NCBI GenBank assembly: GCA_945870185.1
Contig: CAMBRK010000013.1
Span: 1 to 64,000, forward strand
Length of the DNA: 64,000 nt
Source: Aureispira sp. CCB-QB1
GTDB taxonomy: Bacteria > Bacteroidota > Bacteroidia > Chitinophagales > Saprospiraceae
Reading direction: 5' to 3'
Within the stretch, counting starts at the first letter, position 1, and every line of letters starts with the position of its first letter. The notes under the pieces are model-generated. The model was not told where the DNA came from, did no database searches, and saw only the letters and a program-made list of their open reading frames with translations. Both the position numbers and the translations under genes were made by a program. Of the stretch, positions 45,297 to 53,880 are shown one piece after another.

Positions 45297-46669
45297 GATA
45301 TCTGCATTTTTTGGTGGATTTTGGGATTCGCCCAAGCATAAAAGATCTCAGTAATCGTTAAGAATAATATAGTAACTATACTCAATACGATCAAAATACC
45401 GAAAACTACATTCCAATCGCTACCTAAAATACTATCATACATCAGCCGACCCATGCCAGGAATATTAAAAATGACTTCTATGATCAAAGCTCCCGCCAAT
45501 CCTGATGCCAGTCTGCCACCTGCGATCGTGATCAATGGCAACAATACATTCGGCAATATATGTTTGATCAGGATGCTTCCTTCTGTCAATCCTTTGGCTC
45601 TTGCCATCAGAATATAAGTTTTAGACTTTTGCTCTTCGGTATTGTTTCTAATGATGGTACTTATTTGAGCTATGTCATTGGCCACCATACAAATTACAGG
45701 CAAGACCAATTGATGGCTGTTTTGGATGATAGTTTTCCACATCGATTGACCATCAGGTACATACCAGATACCCGGTGCAGGAAAAATATGGACCCACGAC
45801 CCATATCTATCAGATGTAGTATATAAAATTAATAAAGATGCCAACCAAAATGCGGGTATGGAGTAGAGCACCAACCAAAAAAAGTTGCTTCCTTTAGCTA
45901 TCCAAGTATTGGAGTAGTAGCCACTGTACAATCCCGTAGGTATAGAAATCATCAAGGCAATACTCGTACTTAATATTGCCAGCAAAAGTGTCCATCGGAT
46001 CGCTTTACTTATTTTTTGCGACACTGGCCTCCCATCTTTTATGGACTGACCCAAGTCCCCTTTAAAAACGGAAATTGCCCAATGATGAAACTGATTTTCG
46101 GCACCATGCCAAACTAATTTTGGGTAGTACCAAGTCACTTTAGTGACATCCATAGATGATAGAGCAGATTTAAAATTCTTTACATCATCTTTAAAAGCAG
46201 TAGGAGATGGTTGTAATGTATCGCACCAACGAATGAGTTGTTTTACATCATTTTCAAATTGTAGATTTTTTAAAACATGGGTAAACTTTTTGCTTGTATC
46301 TTTTTCTATGTTGGAGATCAAAACTTGTCGTTCGTTCAGAACTTCAATAATTTTTTTGCTGTGGTACTTTTCAGACTGCCATTTTTGCGTGAGGTACCTA
46401 TCCTGGATATCAAGTATACTATGTACATTATCATGATAAAAATGGGGCAAGACAGAAATATAAAAAAGGGGCTTATCTAAACCTTCTTTTAGGTATATTT
46501 TTTGGTATTCTCGATTATAATTGGATGCTTCAGGCTGCACACCCTGTAGAATGAGCATGGATTCAGCATGGTCTCCGGGGATCAGTTTACTTAAAAAAAA
46601 GGCTGTCACCATGACTACAAAAACTGTTGGAAACAGAAACAGCAACTTTCTTAAGATAAATGGGATCAT
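45293..46669 (-). CDS. ABC transporter permease, DppB/OppB type, with a large periplasmic insertion
   Basis: The 458-residue protein has a first helix (about 7-27), then an insertion of about 130-150 residues (about 40-185) rich in Lys/Gln/Asp. The DppB core follows: FKGDLGQSIKDGRPV, helices at about 225-245 and 265-285, and the EAA loop YILMARAKGLTEGSILIKHILPN. The family usually has about 310 residues, and the extra length lies between TM1 and the core, in the periplasm. It starts 2 bp after the binding-protein gene and overlaps the next permease by 4 bp. Together they form a dipeptide/oligopeptide importer without a local ATPase. Confidence 0.86.
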   Translation of the reverse strand: MIPFILRKLLFLFPTVFVVMVTAFFLSKLIPGDHAESMLILQGVQPEASNYNREYQKIYLKEGLDKPLFYISVLPHFYHDNVHSILDIQDRYLTQKWQSEKYHSKKIIEVLNERQVLISNIEKDTSKKFTHVLKNLQFENDVKQLIRWCDTLQPSPTAFKDDVKNFKSALSSMDVTKVTWYYPKLVWHGAENQFHHWAISVFKGDLGQSIKDGRPVSQKISKAIRWTLLLAILSTSIALMISIPTGLYSGYYSNTWIAKGSNFFWLVLYSIPAFWLASLLILYTTSDRYGSWVHIFPAPGIWYVPDGQSMWKTIIQNSHQLVLPVICMVANDIAQISTIIRNNTEEQKSKTYILMARAKGLTEGSILIKHILPNVLLPLITIAGGRLASGLAGALIIEVIFNIPGMGRLMYDSILGSDWNVVFGILIVLSIVTILFLTITEIFYAWANPKIHQKMQIS

Positions 46670-46671
46670 TA

Positions 46672-48420
46672 TTATTTATTTGCAGCTACACCTACAAATT
46701 CAAATGTATTGGCCAAATATCCAGGACGTTTTACAGTAGCTGAAGATTTCCACTTTTTGGAGATTACGATTCTTTCTTCAGGAGCATACATGAATATGGC
46801 AGGTTGATCGTTGTAAATCTGTTCTTGAATTTTTTGATAGAGTTCTACTCGCTTTGCGTCATCTTTCGTCAGGAGTATCTGATCGATCAAGGCATCAGCG
46901 GCACTACTTCTGTATGACATTTCATTGCTACCATCTGGCGTATCGTTTTCAGAGTGCCACTTACTCATGTCGTCCCAAGTTTGTAGGTCTTGAGAGAGCA
47001 CAGAAGCCACCATCTGATATTTTCTCGTTTTTACATTTTCTGCTCTGATCAACTTAAAATCTTTTCCTGTAATGATGATTTTCACTCCGGCTTTGGCAGC
47101 ATTTTCCTGAAGGAGTAGTGCTAACTTTTTGCCCAATTCTTGACCAGATATCAGGATTTCCAATTCAAGGTTTTGCATTTTGCCGTTTATTTTTTTATCG
47201 GCAATACCATCATTATTGCTATCTGTCCATCCGGCTTCAGAGATAAGTGATTTGGCTTGCTCCACATCGTAAGGTACCGGTACAAGATTTTTATTAAATG
47301 TCTTTTTTAACGGGTGAATCGGTGCCACTGTTCTGATACCTTTGCCGCCTTCGAGATTGTCCAAGATACTTTGTACGTCCAATAAATGAGCCAATGCTTT
47401 TCTGATCTTCTCATCTTTGAGTATTGGGTCTTGATTATTGAGAATGACATAATATTGTTTTATCAAAGCTGGGTGATAAAATGAAAATTGCTTTCCGAAT
47501 ACATCATCTTTTTCTAAAGAGGTGTAGTTGTCGCCAGATACCTCAGTCATCACATCTATAGTTCCTGCTTTGAGTTGGGACACAGCTGCAGTCTCATCTG
47601 GTATGATCTGAAATATTATTTTTTCTGGACCTTGTTTCAATATGGGAGTTGACAAATTCTTGCCCCAATAATTTTCTTTTTTTTGCAAAACTAGGTTTTG
47701 GTCAGCTGTCCACGATACAAACTTGTAAGGACCAGAACCCGATATTTTTTCTCGGCTATAGATATTGGAATTGAAGGCATCAGCAAATCTCACCAAAATA
47801 CTGTCAGCACTCAATGCTTTGATATTACCTTCTGTAAATGTATTGAATGCATAATTTTTTAAAACATTCAGGCTATCATAAAAATACTGTGGGTATACTT
47901 CTATATTGATACAAGTTTCCAAAGCCAGCATGTAGTCCTTTGCAAAAATAACCCTACACTTTTTTTTATCGGTAGGATTTGGGATAACATCAGTGATATT
48001 TTGGGTAAGATCTCTATATCTGCCAGCATTGGTCATCGGTAGGTTGACCGTTTTTAATGTAAAAATATAATCGTCTGCTGTAATTGGACTTCCATTATCC
48101 CAAGTAGCTTGGTCTGAAAATTCCAAATCAAAAGCTATTCCACCTTTATACTTGCCCGTATCTATGGCCATTTCTGTAGGTATTGCCTTAATCAATATGG
48201 GTTCTAATGTCAAAGATTCCGGATTATAGTCTGCTACTGGAAGGTGAATATACTGATAAACTTCACGTGCAGTAGGATTAGGAAATATGAGCGGATTGAT
48301 TCTTTCTGGATCTTTTTTTAATCTTATATGAAGGACTGCTTCCTGTTTTTCAGGGTCACCTTTACAGGAAAAAAACAATACTGCCAAAAGTGTAAAAAGT
48401 ACAATTCCAATATGTCGCAT
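46672..48420 (-). CDS. Peptide ABC transporter substrate-binding lipoprotein (SBP_bac_5 family)
   Basis: The frame is open from 48459, but I chose the ATG at 48420. It starts a normal lipoprotein signal (MRHIGIVLFTLLAVLFFSC), and a -7 promoter box lies at 48440-48447, downstream of the first possible ATG. The mature protein of about 560 residues has the SBP_bac_5 features WDNGSPITADDYIFTLK, SGPYKFVSW and KIRKALAHLLDVQ. It binds peptides or nickel-like ligands and passes them to the two permeases encoded directly downstream (2 bp gap). In Bacteroidota it would be anchored in the periplasm by its lipid. Ligand is not predictable. Confidence 0.9.
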   Translation of the reverse strand: MRHIGIVLFTLLAVLFFSCKGDPEKQEAVLHIRLKKDPERINPLIFPNPTAREVYQYIHLPVADYNPESLTLEPILIKAIPTEMAIDTGKYKGGIAFDLEFSDQATWDNGSPITADDYIFTLKTVNLPMTNAGRYRDLTQNITDVIPNPTDKKKCRVIFAKDYMLALETCINIEVYPQYFYDSLNVLKNYAFNTFTEGNIKALSADSILVRFADAFNSNIYSREKISGSGPYKFVSWTADQNLVLQKKENYWGKNLSTPILKQGPEKIIFQIIPDETAAVSQLKAGTIDVMTEVSGDNYTSLEKDDVFGKQFSFYHPALIKQYYVILNNQDPILKDEKIRKALAHLLDVQSILDNLEGGKGIRTVAPIHPLKKTFNKNLVPVPYDVEQAKSLISEAGWTDSNNDGIADKKINGKMQNLELEILISGQELGKKLALLLQENAAKAGVKIIITGKDFKLIRAENVKTRKYQMVASVLSQDLQTWDDMSKWHSENDTPDGSNEMSYRSSAADALIDQILLTKDDAKRVELYQKIQEQIYNDQPAIFMYAPEERIVISKKWKSSATVKRPGYLANTFEFVGVAANK

Positions 48421-48439
48421 ATACATCAGGTTTGAAATA

Positions 48440-48447
48440 CAAAAATA
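48440..48447 (-). promoter_or_regulatory. -7 box TATTTTTG for the peptide transporter operon
   Basis: The minus strand reads TATTTTTG, about 20 nt before the ATG at 48420. A TTG lies 17 bp upstream of it (48465-48467), a little short of the normal spacing. Confidence 0.5.
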
Positions 48448-48607
48448 ACAATTATTCATGAAAACAATATAGTAATGTGATAAGTTTGGATTTTTTTATG
48501 TAAATCTTTTTAAATCTGCATTTTAATGACCATAAAAATTATTCCTGCAGTTTAAAACAGATTGGGCACAATCATGTTACTTGAGAGATTATAAAAATCA
48601 TACATAA

Positions 48608-49519
48608 ATGAATAACAAACCAATAGTGTGGATAGCAGGCGGTGATGGCCTAGTGGGAAATCATCTGCAGTCCGTGATTGATAAGAGCAAATATGATGTG
48701 TATACGCTTAGCCGTAAAAAACCTAAGAATAGCCAATTTATCCAATGGGATACTGAAAAGAAAGTGATCTATTCGGATCAAAAACCTGATCATATCATCA
48801 ATCTGGCAGGTGCAGGTATTGCTGATGCTAGATGGACAGATCAAAGAAAAAAGATTCTAGTCTCAAGCAGAGTAGATAGTGCATTGACGTTAAAGGCGTA
48901 CTTACAAGAAAAAGGTATCCGTCCTGATACGTATATATCTGCATCGGCTGTGGGATATTATGGTGATCAAAAAGATCGTATTTTGACAGAAGAAAGTAAA
49001 CCAGGAAATGAATTTATGTCTGATTGTTGTATTGCTTGGGAAGACGCAGCAAAAAGTACAGGCAATTTGTGCGCAAAAACGGTACTTTTAAGAATAGGTA
49101 TCGTATTAAGTACCCAAGATGGCGCTTTGCCCAAGATGTTGATGACCAAATCAGTTGGCGTGTTCAATTATTTTGGAAATGGAGCACAGTATCACCCTTG
49201 GATTCATATCGATGATTTAGCCAAAATGATCATCTTTGCCATAGAGTCTCCTCAAGTCAATGGTATCTATAATGCAGCAGCGCCACAACAAATCACCAAT
49301 AAAGAGATGATGCAGGAAATCATGACATCTTTGGATTCCAATGGTGTTTTACTACCAGCACCTAGTTTTGGATTAAGAATATTATTGGGCGAGATGGCCC
49401 ATGTTGTTCTCAATTCTAACCGGGTGGACGTACAAAAAATGCTTGATACAGGTTTCAAATTTCAGTATACGAAATGTGGGGAAGCGGTACGAGACTTGGT
49501 GATGGGGCAAAGGTATTGA
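48608..49519 (+). CDS. TIGR01777 family epimerase (SDR, YfcH-like)
   Basis: The 303-residue protein has the NAD(P) motif GGDGLVGNHL (about 10-19), SASAVGYYGDQKD (about 101-113, with the YxxG variant typical of this branch), and HPWIHIDDLAKMI, followed by the DUF1731-like C-terminus (LLGEMAHVVLNSNRVDVQKM). These are the marks of the TIGR01777/YfcH group of extended short-chain dehydrogenases, annotated as NAD-dependent epimerases of unknown substrate. It is cytosolic and single-gene. A TAAGTTTG box at 48481-48488 may be its promoter (leader about 115 nt, no clear -33). Confidence 0.9.
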   Translation: MNNKPIVWIAGGDGLVGNHLQSVIDKSKYDVYTLSRKKPKNSQFIQWDTEKKVIYSDQKPDHIINLAGAGIADARWTDQRKKILVSSRVDSALTLKAYLQEKGIRPDTYISASAVGYYGDQKDRILTEESKPGNEFMSDCCIAWEDAAKSTGNLCAKTVLLRIGIVLSTQDGALPKMLMTKSVGVFNYFGNGAQYHPWIHIDDLAKMIIFAIESPQVNGIYNAAAPQQITNKEMMQEIMTSLDSNGVLLPAPSFGLRILLGEMAHVVLNSNRVDVQKMLDTGFKFQYTKCGEAVRDLVMGQRY

Positions 49520-49685
49520 TATGGTCAGAAATAAAAATATTTTTTCACTATTTAGGGCCTGCTTGGTGTAATTCAAGGTATTGATTATCAATACAATATG
49601 CTTGTATTTGTTGATTTCGATATACAGGAAATTGCACAATACTCTTAAATTATTTGCACTTCATTTAAACATTTGCCCTATGCGG

Positions 49686-49729
49686 GCCTGCCTTGCCGTC
49701 AGGCAGGCCTGCCTGACGGCAAGGCAGGC
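49686..49729. repeat. 44-bp perfect GC-rich palindrome
   Basis: Two 22-nt arms meet with no spacer; the left arm begins GCCTGCCTTGCCGTCAGGC. Its GC content is far above the AT-rich surroundings. Related shorter forms (CCTGCCGGCAAGGCAGG) occur at 50111-50127 and 1-17, so it is a REP-like mobile motif. Confidence 0.8.
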
Positions 49730-50126
49730 AGCATTTACTTTTTTTCTTTTTGCTTGCTCTTATTACTTTGTAATGCTAGCCCAGAAAAAAAGTAAACAAC
49801 CTGTCACGCTTTGCGTGAAAAAGACCAGTTCAAAAAAAGGTAACTGAATGGTGCAGCTTTGCTGCATTGGAGTGATACGAAATCACTCAAAAATGAAGGC
49901 ACTGATCTAAACTTAGATCAGCTAGGTTTATTGTTGTGCATTCCCGACCTACCCATCCCTTTCGGGTTCCTTCACTTCTCGCATTGTCATACTCGACCAT
50001 AAAGGATCGTTCAGTCTTGCATTTTTCTATCGCTTTGATTATCATTCTTTTATTTTTAATATTCTACAAAGGCGATAGACGCACTTTTCTGCCCACCCGT
50101 TTCACGCCTGCCTGCCGGCAAGGCAG

Positions 50127-50232
50127 GGTTCACTTCGTCAAAGGCTTTGCCTTTGGTACTTTGCACTTCAGCCACCCATCCGTTTCACGGTTCACTTCGT
50201 CAAAGGCTTTGCCTTTGGTGCTTTGCACTTCA
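50127..50232 (+). repeat. Tandem duplication (62-bp period) inside the element
   Basis: The 44-nt block GGTTCACTTCGTCAAAGGCT... occurs at 50127-50170 and again at 50189-50232, differing at one base. The copy at the window start has a single block, joining the left flank of the first to the right flank of the second. Confidence 0.8.
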
Positions 50233-50464
50233 CTACGTTCATATCGCTTGTTTTTTGAACGATTTCCCAGACCAATAGCTGTCTTTAAATTGAATGATTC
50301 TGACTTTTTCAGCAGGCCCTAATTAAATATTTATGCAACTTAGAGTCTTAGAGACTTTAACGCTTGGGCGTCACAAGCGTGGTATTTCAACTTTTACGGT
50401 TTTTCGGAGTGGACTCAACATTAAACAGTTAAACATCTTAAACCTTAAACATTCAACCTTATCC

Positions 50465-51808
50465 TTACTTCTTCCCTTTGGGCTTTTGACCTCGAGTCTT
50501 GGGTTTTCCGTACTTAGCATGCATTTTGTCTTTATGGCTTACCTTGGTATTGACCCTCATGTTCTTAGCTATTTTCTGTTGGAAAGCACTTTTTTCTTCA
50601 TCCTTAATTTTGGGTAGTTTACCCAAAGAGTTTTTCATTTTTATCTGCGGAATCTCAGATGAAGTCAATATATCAGATATTTCAAGCTCTTGCGGAAGAT
50701 CTAGTGTTGGAATTTTGAATTGCATAAACGCTTCTATTTCTTCCAACCAATCCAAATCCAAGTCGCCGACTAGCGATATAGCTTCACCTTTTCTATCTGC
50801 ACGACCTGTTCTACCTATACGATGGATATAGTTTTGCGGTTCATCTGGCAGATCAAAATTGATTACATGAGAAACATCTTGAATATCCAGTCCTCTGGCT
50901 ATGACATCAGTAGCGATCAGCATCCTGAAAGTACCATCCTGAAACCTGTTTACGGAGTTAAACCTATAATTCTGATCTTTATTGGAGTGTATGACACCGG
51001 TAATTTCGGGATACTTTGTAGCTATGGTAACATACAATTCATCTGCTAATGCCTTGGTGGAACAAAACATCAAAATTTTGGTCATTTCTGGTTTTGATTC
51101 CAACAGTAGGTGGAGCAAGTTAATTTTGGTATTAAAATTGGGAACCTTGTACAATACCTGATTTATATTAGAAAGCGGAGAGCCGGATGGAGCAGCTTCT
51201 ATTTTTTCGGGGTCATTAAAGTGTTCTGCAATAAGAACTTCTACATCTTCGGACATAGTAGCCGAAAACATCAGGTTTTGTCTCTTTTCTGATAACAAAT
51301 CCAAAAGATGCTCGATCTGTGATCTAAAGCCTAAAGCCAGCATTTCGTCCACCTCATCGATTACCAATTTTTTGATTAGTTTTAGATTTAAAGTACCATG
51401 ATATCCCAGGTCCAAAAGCCTTCCTGGTGTACCTACCAAAATATCACACCCGTCGGCGAGCTCGTAAGCTTGGGTTTTGAGATTGGTGCCACCATACACA
51501 CCTTTGACGACGACGTTCATATATTTACCAAGACGTTCGGCTGCTTCCACGACTTGTACGACTAGTTCTCTAGTTGGCACCATGATCAATACTGTAGCAT
51601 GTCGGCTCTTATTAAAGGACCACATTTTGAGTATGGGTAGTAAATAGGCCAATGTTTTTCCTGTTCCAGTCTGTGCTATACCAGTCACATCTCTTCCAGA
51701 CATGATCACAGAAAAAGCTTTGTGCTGAATAGTGGTAGGATGGGTAATTTCTGAATCATCGAGAGCCTTCCACAGTGGATTGTTCAGGTTTATGTCTTTA
51801 AATGTCAT
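50465..51808 (-). CDS. DEAD-box ATP-dependent RNA helicase
   Basis: The 447-residue protein has all main helicase motifs: Q-motif (HPTTIQHKAF), motif I AQTGTGKT (about 42-49), PTRELVVQV, GTPGRLLDLG, motif II as DEVD in VIDEVDEM, motif III SAT, ARGLDIQD and motif VI HRIGRTGR. The DEVD variant is common in some Bacteroidota helicases. The C-terminal tail (about 370-447) is rich in Lys, ending KPKTRGQKPKGKK, and probably binds RNA. It is a cytosolic RNA remodeler for ribosome assembly, RNA decay or cold response; which one cannot be told. It is monocistronic, with the stop abutting the hairpin-rich region. Confidence 0.93.
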   Translation of the reverse strand: MTFKDINLNNPLWKALDDSEITHPTTIQHKAFSVIMSGRDVTGIAQTGTGKTLAYLLPILKMWSFNKSRHATVLIMVPTRELVVQVVEAAERLGKYMNVVVKGVYGGTNLKTQAYELADGCDILVGTPGRLLDLGYHGTLNLKLIKKLVIDEVDEMLALGFRSQIEHLLDLLSEKRQNLMFSATMSEDVEVLIAEHFNDPEKIEAAPSGSPLSNINQVLYKVPNFNTKINLLHLLLESKPEMTKILMFCSTKALADELYVTIATKYPEITGVIHSNKDQNYRFNSVNRFQDGTFRMLIATDVIARGLDIQDVSHVINFDLPDEPQNYIHRIGRTGRADRKGEAISLVGDLDLDWLEEIEAFMQFKIPTLDLPQELEISDILTSSEIPQIKMKNSLGKLPKIKDEEKSAFQQKIAKNMRVNTKVSHKDKMHAKYGKPKTRGQKPKGKK

Positions 51809-52281
51809 GTTACAATTTATACTGGAAATATGGTGCTAAAATTAACTTACAGGATATCGAAAATGAAGTTGCAAAAATCATCAATCAAAATTCATGTGTG
51901 AACAAATGTTGCTGCCAAAATCATTTCTGCAAATCAATTTCTGTATTTAAAGCCATAAAAGTACAATTTTTATTCCCATTTTTTGAATAAATCACTTTTA
52001 CTGTTGCTTATCATCTCTACTTTGGGATTTATTTCAGTTTAGTATGGGTTACAATCTTCATACCAATACTAGATTCATTAAATGGTCAATAATAGTTTTT
52101 TTACACGCTTGTAGAGTACCTTCACTTGTCGCATTTTTACAAAAGAGCTATCAAAGTTTGACTAGGGGTAAACCATGATCCCTTCATATTTCAACTATAA
52201 AAAACGTACATTTAAGGTAAATATTTTTGTCTTTTCCACTATTTTTAGTACATTCCTTTATCTTTGAAAAAAATTCTTGTT
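51809..52281. other. Divergent intergenic region between the helicase and beta-helix genes
   Basis: About 470 bp with no credible gene. It contains A/T-rich spacer and the promoter box of the beta-helix gene at its right end. No strong hairpin or repeat is evident. The long leader side of the helicase could hold regulatory RNA but nothing is recognised. Confidence 0.4.
52259..52266 (+). promoter_or_regulatory. -7 box TATCTTTG for the beta-helix gene
   Basis: A full TAnnTTTG match whose last three bases (TTG, 52264-52266) are also the first possible start codon of the frame. This argues that translation starts at the ATG at 52282. No -33 TTG is at the right distance. Confidence 0.5.
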
Positions 52282-53763
52282 ATGCGATATGTTATATGCT
52301 TGTTTATGGTATTCCTTTTGTCATCTACCCTGTTATATGGTCGTATACTCAAAGTGGGTGTTTCTCATTCTTATGCCAATATCCCTGCAGCTGCATCAAT
52401 AGCTATACCTGGCGATTCTATTATATGTTATGATCCTGTGATTCAAGGTGGCATGTTTATTGCCAATCTACAAGGAAATGCAGATCAATGGATTTTTATC
52501 CTAGCTGCTGCCAATACCAATGTCATCATACGTGGAGGGAGCAACAGTATTCAGTTTTCAGATGCGGCGTATGTGCATATGGAAGGTTTTACTGTGGAAG
52601 GCCAAACAGGCAATGGTCTGAATATAGATGATGCAGGAAGTTTTAATACGCCTACACATCATATCCGTATTGTCAGATGTACGATAAGGGATATCAATGC
52701 TACTGGCAACAATGACCTGCTCAAACTATCTGGGATGGATGATTTTGAAATCCTTGAATGCGTCTTCATAAATGGAGCAAACGGTGGAAGTGGCATAGAT
52801 ATGGTCGGTTGCCATCGGGGTCGTATCATAGGCAATTCTTTCGAAAATATGGGTTCCAACTCCATCCAAGCCAAAGGAGGAACTTCTGAAATAGAGATAC
52901 TCAGAAATACCTTTAAAAATGGAGGTGCCAGGGCGATGAATCTGGGCGGTAGCACGGGTTTGGCCTTTTTTAGGCCCCAAAATGCAACCACTGAAGCAGA
53001 TCGTATCAAAGTCATAGCCAACGTCATTGAAGGATCTGAAGCTGCTATCGCTTTTGTAGGGTGTAGAAATATACATGTAAGCAATAACACCATTGTTAGA
53101 CCTCGTAAATGGATACTTCGTATATTGCAAGAAACCGTAGACCCTACTCGATTTTTGCCTTGCGGAGAGAATAGCTTTTTTAATAATCTCGTCATCATAG
53201 ATCAAAATGTGACTGTTGAAGCCAATATAGGTCCGAATACGGCACCAGAAACATTTTTGTTTGATCACAATCTATGGTGGAAAATAGGCAATACTAATTG
53301 GATAGGCCCAAATCTGCCCGGCACAGTAAAAAACAATATCATTGCCGATCCTATGATCATGCAAAATAGTACATACATGATCCCAAGTTCTAGTCCAGCT
53401 ATTGCCCGTGGTTTGTCCTATACTAATACCGTTTTGGACATCGAAAATCACCCATTTAATGACCCTCCGTCTGTAGGAGCATATGAAGGTCGAAAAGTGA
53501 TTTCTACCGCAGCCAGTATCAGTCACCAAATGATAAAGTATTACCCCAACCCTACATCTCATCTCTTACAACTCCAATTTGATAGTGATGCTCCGAGAAT
53601 GCTGTGGCTGTATGATAAAAATGGTAAAATAATACTCCAATCAAATACTCAAGCTACCCATAACGACATCGATATATCCTCTGTAATCTCAGGGACTTAC
53701 GTGCTAAAAATCATATATGAAGATGGTACTTGGGTGAGTAAACAAGTGGTGGTCACCCATTAA
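52282..53763 (+). CDS. Secreted right-handed beta-helix protein with a T9SS type A sorting domain
   Basis: The protein has about 493 residues from the ATG at 52282. The upstream in-frame TTG (52264) lies within the promoter box and was rejected. It has a signal peptide (ending LLYGR), then a parallel beta-helix (about 30-360) with NosD/polysaccharide-lyase-like repeats such as IRIVRCTIRDINATGNNDLL, GRIIGNSFENMGSNSIQAKG and IHVSNNTIVRPRKW. The C-terminal T9SS type A domain is at about 420-493 (MIKYYPNPTSHLLQL, ISGTYVLKI). It resembles chondroitinase-B-like or pectate-lyase-like folds, so carbohydrate binding or cleavage is possible, but no catalytic signature is identified. It is probably surface bound or secreted. 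Confidence 0.85.
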   Translation: MRYVICLFMVFLLSSTLLYGRILKVGVSHSYANIPAAASIAIPGDSIICYDPVIQGGMFIANLQGNADQWIFILAAANTNVIIRGGSNSIQFSDAAYVHMEGFTVEGQTGNGLNIDDAGSFNTPTHHIRIVRCTIRDINATGNNDLLKLSGMDDFEILECVFINGANGGSGIDMVGCHRGRIIGNSFENMGSNSIQAKGGTSEIEILRNTFKNGGARAMNLGGSTGLAFFRPQNATTEADRIKVIANVIEGSEAAIAFVGCRNIHVSNNTIVRPRKWILRILQETVDPTRFLPCGENSFFNNLVIIDQNVTVEANIGPNTAPETFLFDHNLWWKIGNTNWIGPNLPGTVKNNIIADPMIMQNSTYMIPSSSPAIARGLSYTNTVLDIENHPFNDPPSVGAYEGRKVISTAASISHQMIKYYPNPTSHLLQLQFDSDAPRMLWLYDKNGKIILQSNTQATHNDIDISSVISGTYVLKIIYEDGTWVSKQVVVTH

Positions 53764-53880
53764 GTGGTAAATTTAATTCTTAAACCACTTCATAAAATAA
53801 AAGTTCCTTTATTTAGAAAAAGAAGATGGCAAAGGTTTACCCAAAATAATTTTCAATTCATTAAATATAGTCTGAGTTAA

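Larger units (their letters stand above)
49552..50322. mobile_element. Hairpin-rich element bounded by 12-bp terminal inverted repeats
   Basis: The ends are TTAGGGCCTGCT (49552-49563) and AGCAGGCCCTAA (50311-50322), exact inverted repeats. Inside is a series of short hairpins: GTATTGAT/ATCAATAC (49578-49594), a 44-bp palindrome (49686-49729), ATTACTTTGTAAT (49762), CACGCTTTGCGTG (49805), TGCAGCTTTGCTGCA (49852), GAGTGAT/ATCACTC (49870-49888), CTGATCTAAACTTAGATCAG (49902), CCCTTTCGGG (49957), CTATCGC/GCGATAG (50027-50078), CAAAGGCTTTGCCTTTG twice (50139, 50201), and GTGCTTTGCAC (50218). Many share the apical CTTTG. A truncated copy ends at 150. No transposase frame is present, and no clear target-site duplication is visible. 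Confidence 0.65.
49520..50464. other. Long non-coding region around the hairpin element
   Basis: About 945 bp without a credible gene. It is filled mainly by the mobile-like element at 49552-50322. Right of the element, hairpins continue: AGTCTTAGAGACT (50344-50356) and ACGCTTG/CAAGCGT (50360-50380). Then come four closely spaced TTAAAC units (50421-50450) just before the helicase stop codon. Confidence 0.6.

Noticed and set aside
49581-50322. Two plus-strand frames (88 and 128 codons) inside the hairpin element
   Set aside because: They read through palindromes and hairpins, have no domain or signal logic, and the second ends exactly in the terminal inverted repeat. They are accidental.
49552-50322. 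A CRISPR array or retron reading of the hairpin element
   Set aside because: Units are not evenly spaced direct repeats with unique spacers, and no cas or reverse transcriptase gene is present.
50333-50617. Small plus-strand frame overlapping the helicase C-terminus
   Set aside because: Antisense to a confident gene, with no recognisable domain.
52659-53268. Two long minus-strand frames (179 and 180 codons)
   Set aside because: Antisense shadows of the beta-helix gene.
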